From: Sulfurovum sp.
GTDB lineage: Bacteria; Campylobacterota; Campylobacteria; Campylobacterales; Sulfurovaceae
Direction of reading: 5' to 3'
DNA length: 13,560 nt
Assembly (NCBI GenBank): GCA_020721385.1
Contig: DYMW01000039.1
Span: forward strand, 1 to 13,560
The notes under the pieces are model-generated. The model did no database searches, was not told where the DNA came from, and saw nothing but the letters and a program-made list of their open reading frames with translations. The position numbers and the translations under genes are program-made. This document shows positions 13,558 through 13,560 of this stretch, piece by piece; position 1 is the first letter of the stretch; each line of letters starts with the position of its first letter.

Positions 13558-13560
13558 ATC

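Overview
The window looks like a chromosomal segment of a Campylobacterota (epsilonproteobacterial) genome. It is AT-rich, with T-tract plus TATAAT-type promoters, and it carries recA-eno followed by a small FtsB/DivIC-like gene, the order known from Campylobacter. It also has a futalosine-pathway menaquinone gene (mqnD) and a short Campylobacter-type BioB. The genus cannot be settled from the sequence alone. I found no rRNA, tRNA, CRISPR array or intact insertion sequence. No gene-free stretch exceeds 200 bases.

Layout. (1) 23-1156 (-) is a Fic-domain protein of the DUF4172 type with an N-terminal self-inhibition motif; it is the most accessory-looking gene here. A 52-base palindrome at 1239-1290, resembling a MITE or paired insertion-sequence ends, lies behind it. 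(2) 1352-2215 (-) mqnD and 2385-3422 (+) recA diverge from a control region holding two dyads. They are followed by eno and the FtsB-like gene. (3) 7080 to 5073 (-) is bioB overlapping a CPA2-type cation/proton antiporter gene by 8 bases. (4) 7204-7884 (+) is a TTG-started, membrane-anchored proline/lysine-rich protein that resembles TonB without its C-terminal domain. (5) 9221 to 7892 (-) is a two-gene operon for a periplasmic TlpA-like thioredoxin and an exported rhodanese-fold protein without the catalytic cysteine. (6) 9377-13557 is a signalling island.

The signalling island is the most interesting part. A stand-alone HPt protein (GTG start), a small PstS-like periplasmic binding protein and a membrane hybrid histidine kinase (HAMP-HisKA-HATPase-REC, no HPt of its own) run in one direction. 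An OmpR-type response regulator gene faces them and shares the TTAA of the stop codons with the kinase gene. Beyond it, a gene for an exported PilJ-like helical protein runs divergently from the regulator gene. Together they contain every part of a four-step phosphorelay: kinase His279, kinase REC Asp573, HPt His65, regulator Asp54. The start of the HPt operon and the start of the PilJ-like gene carry nearly the same 34-base promoter block (26 of 34 identical, including a 12-base exact match exactly 3 bases upstream of the -10). I infer that the two units are controlled together, possibly by this regulator.
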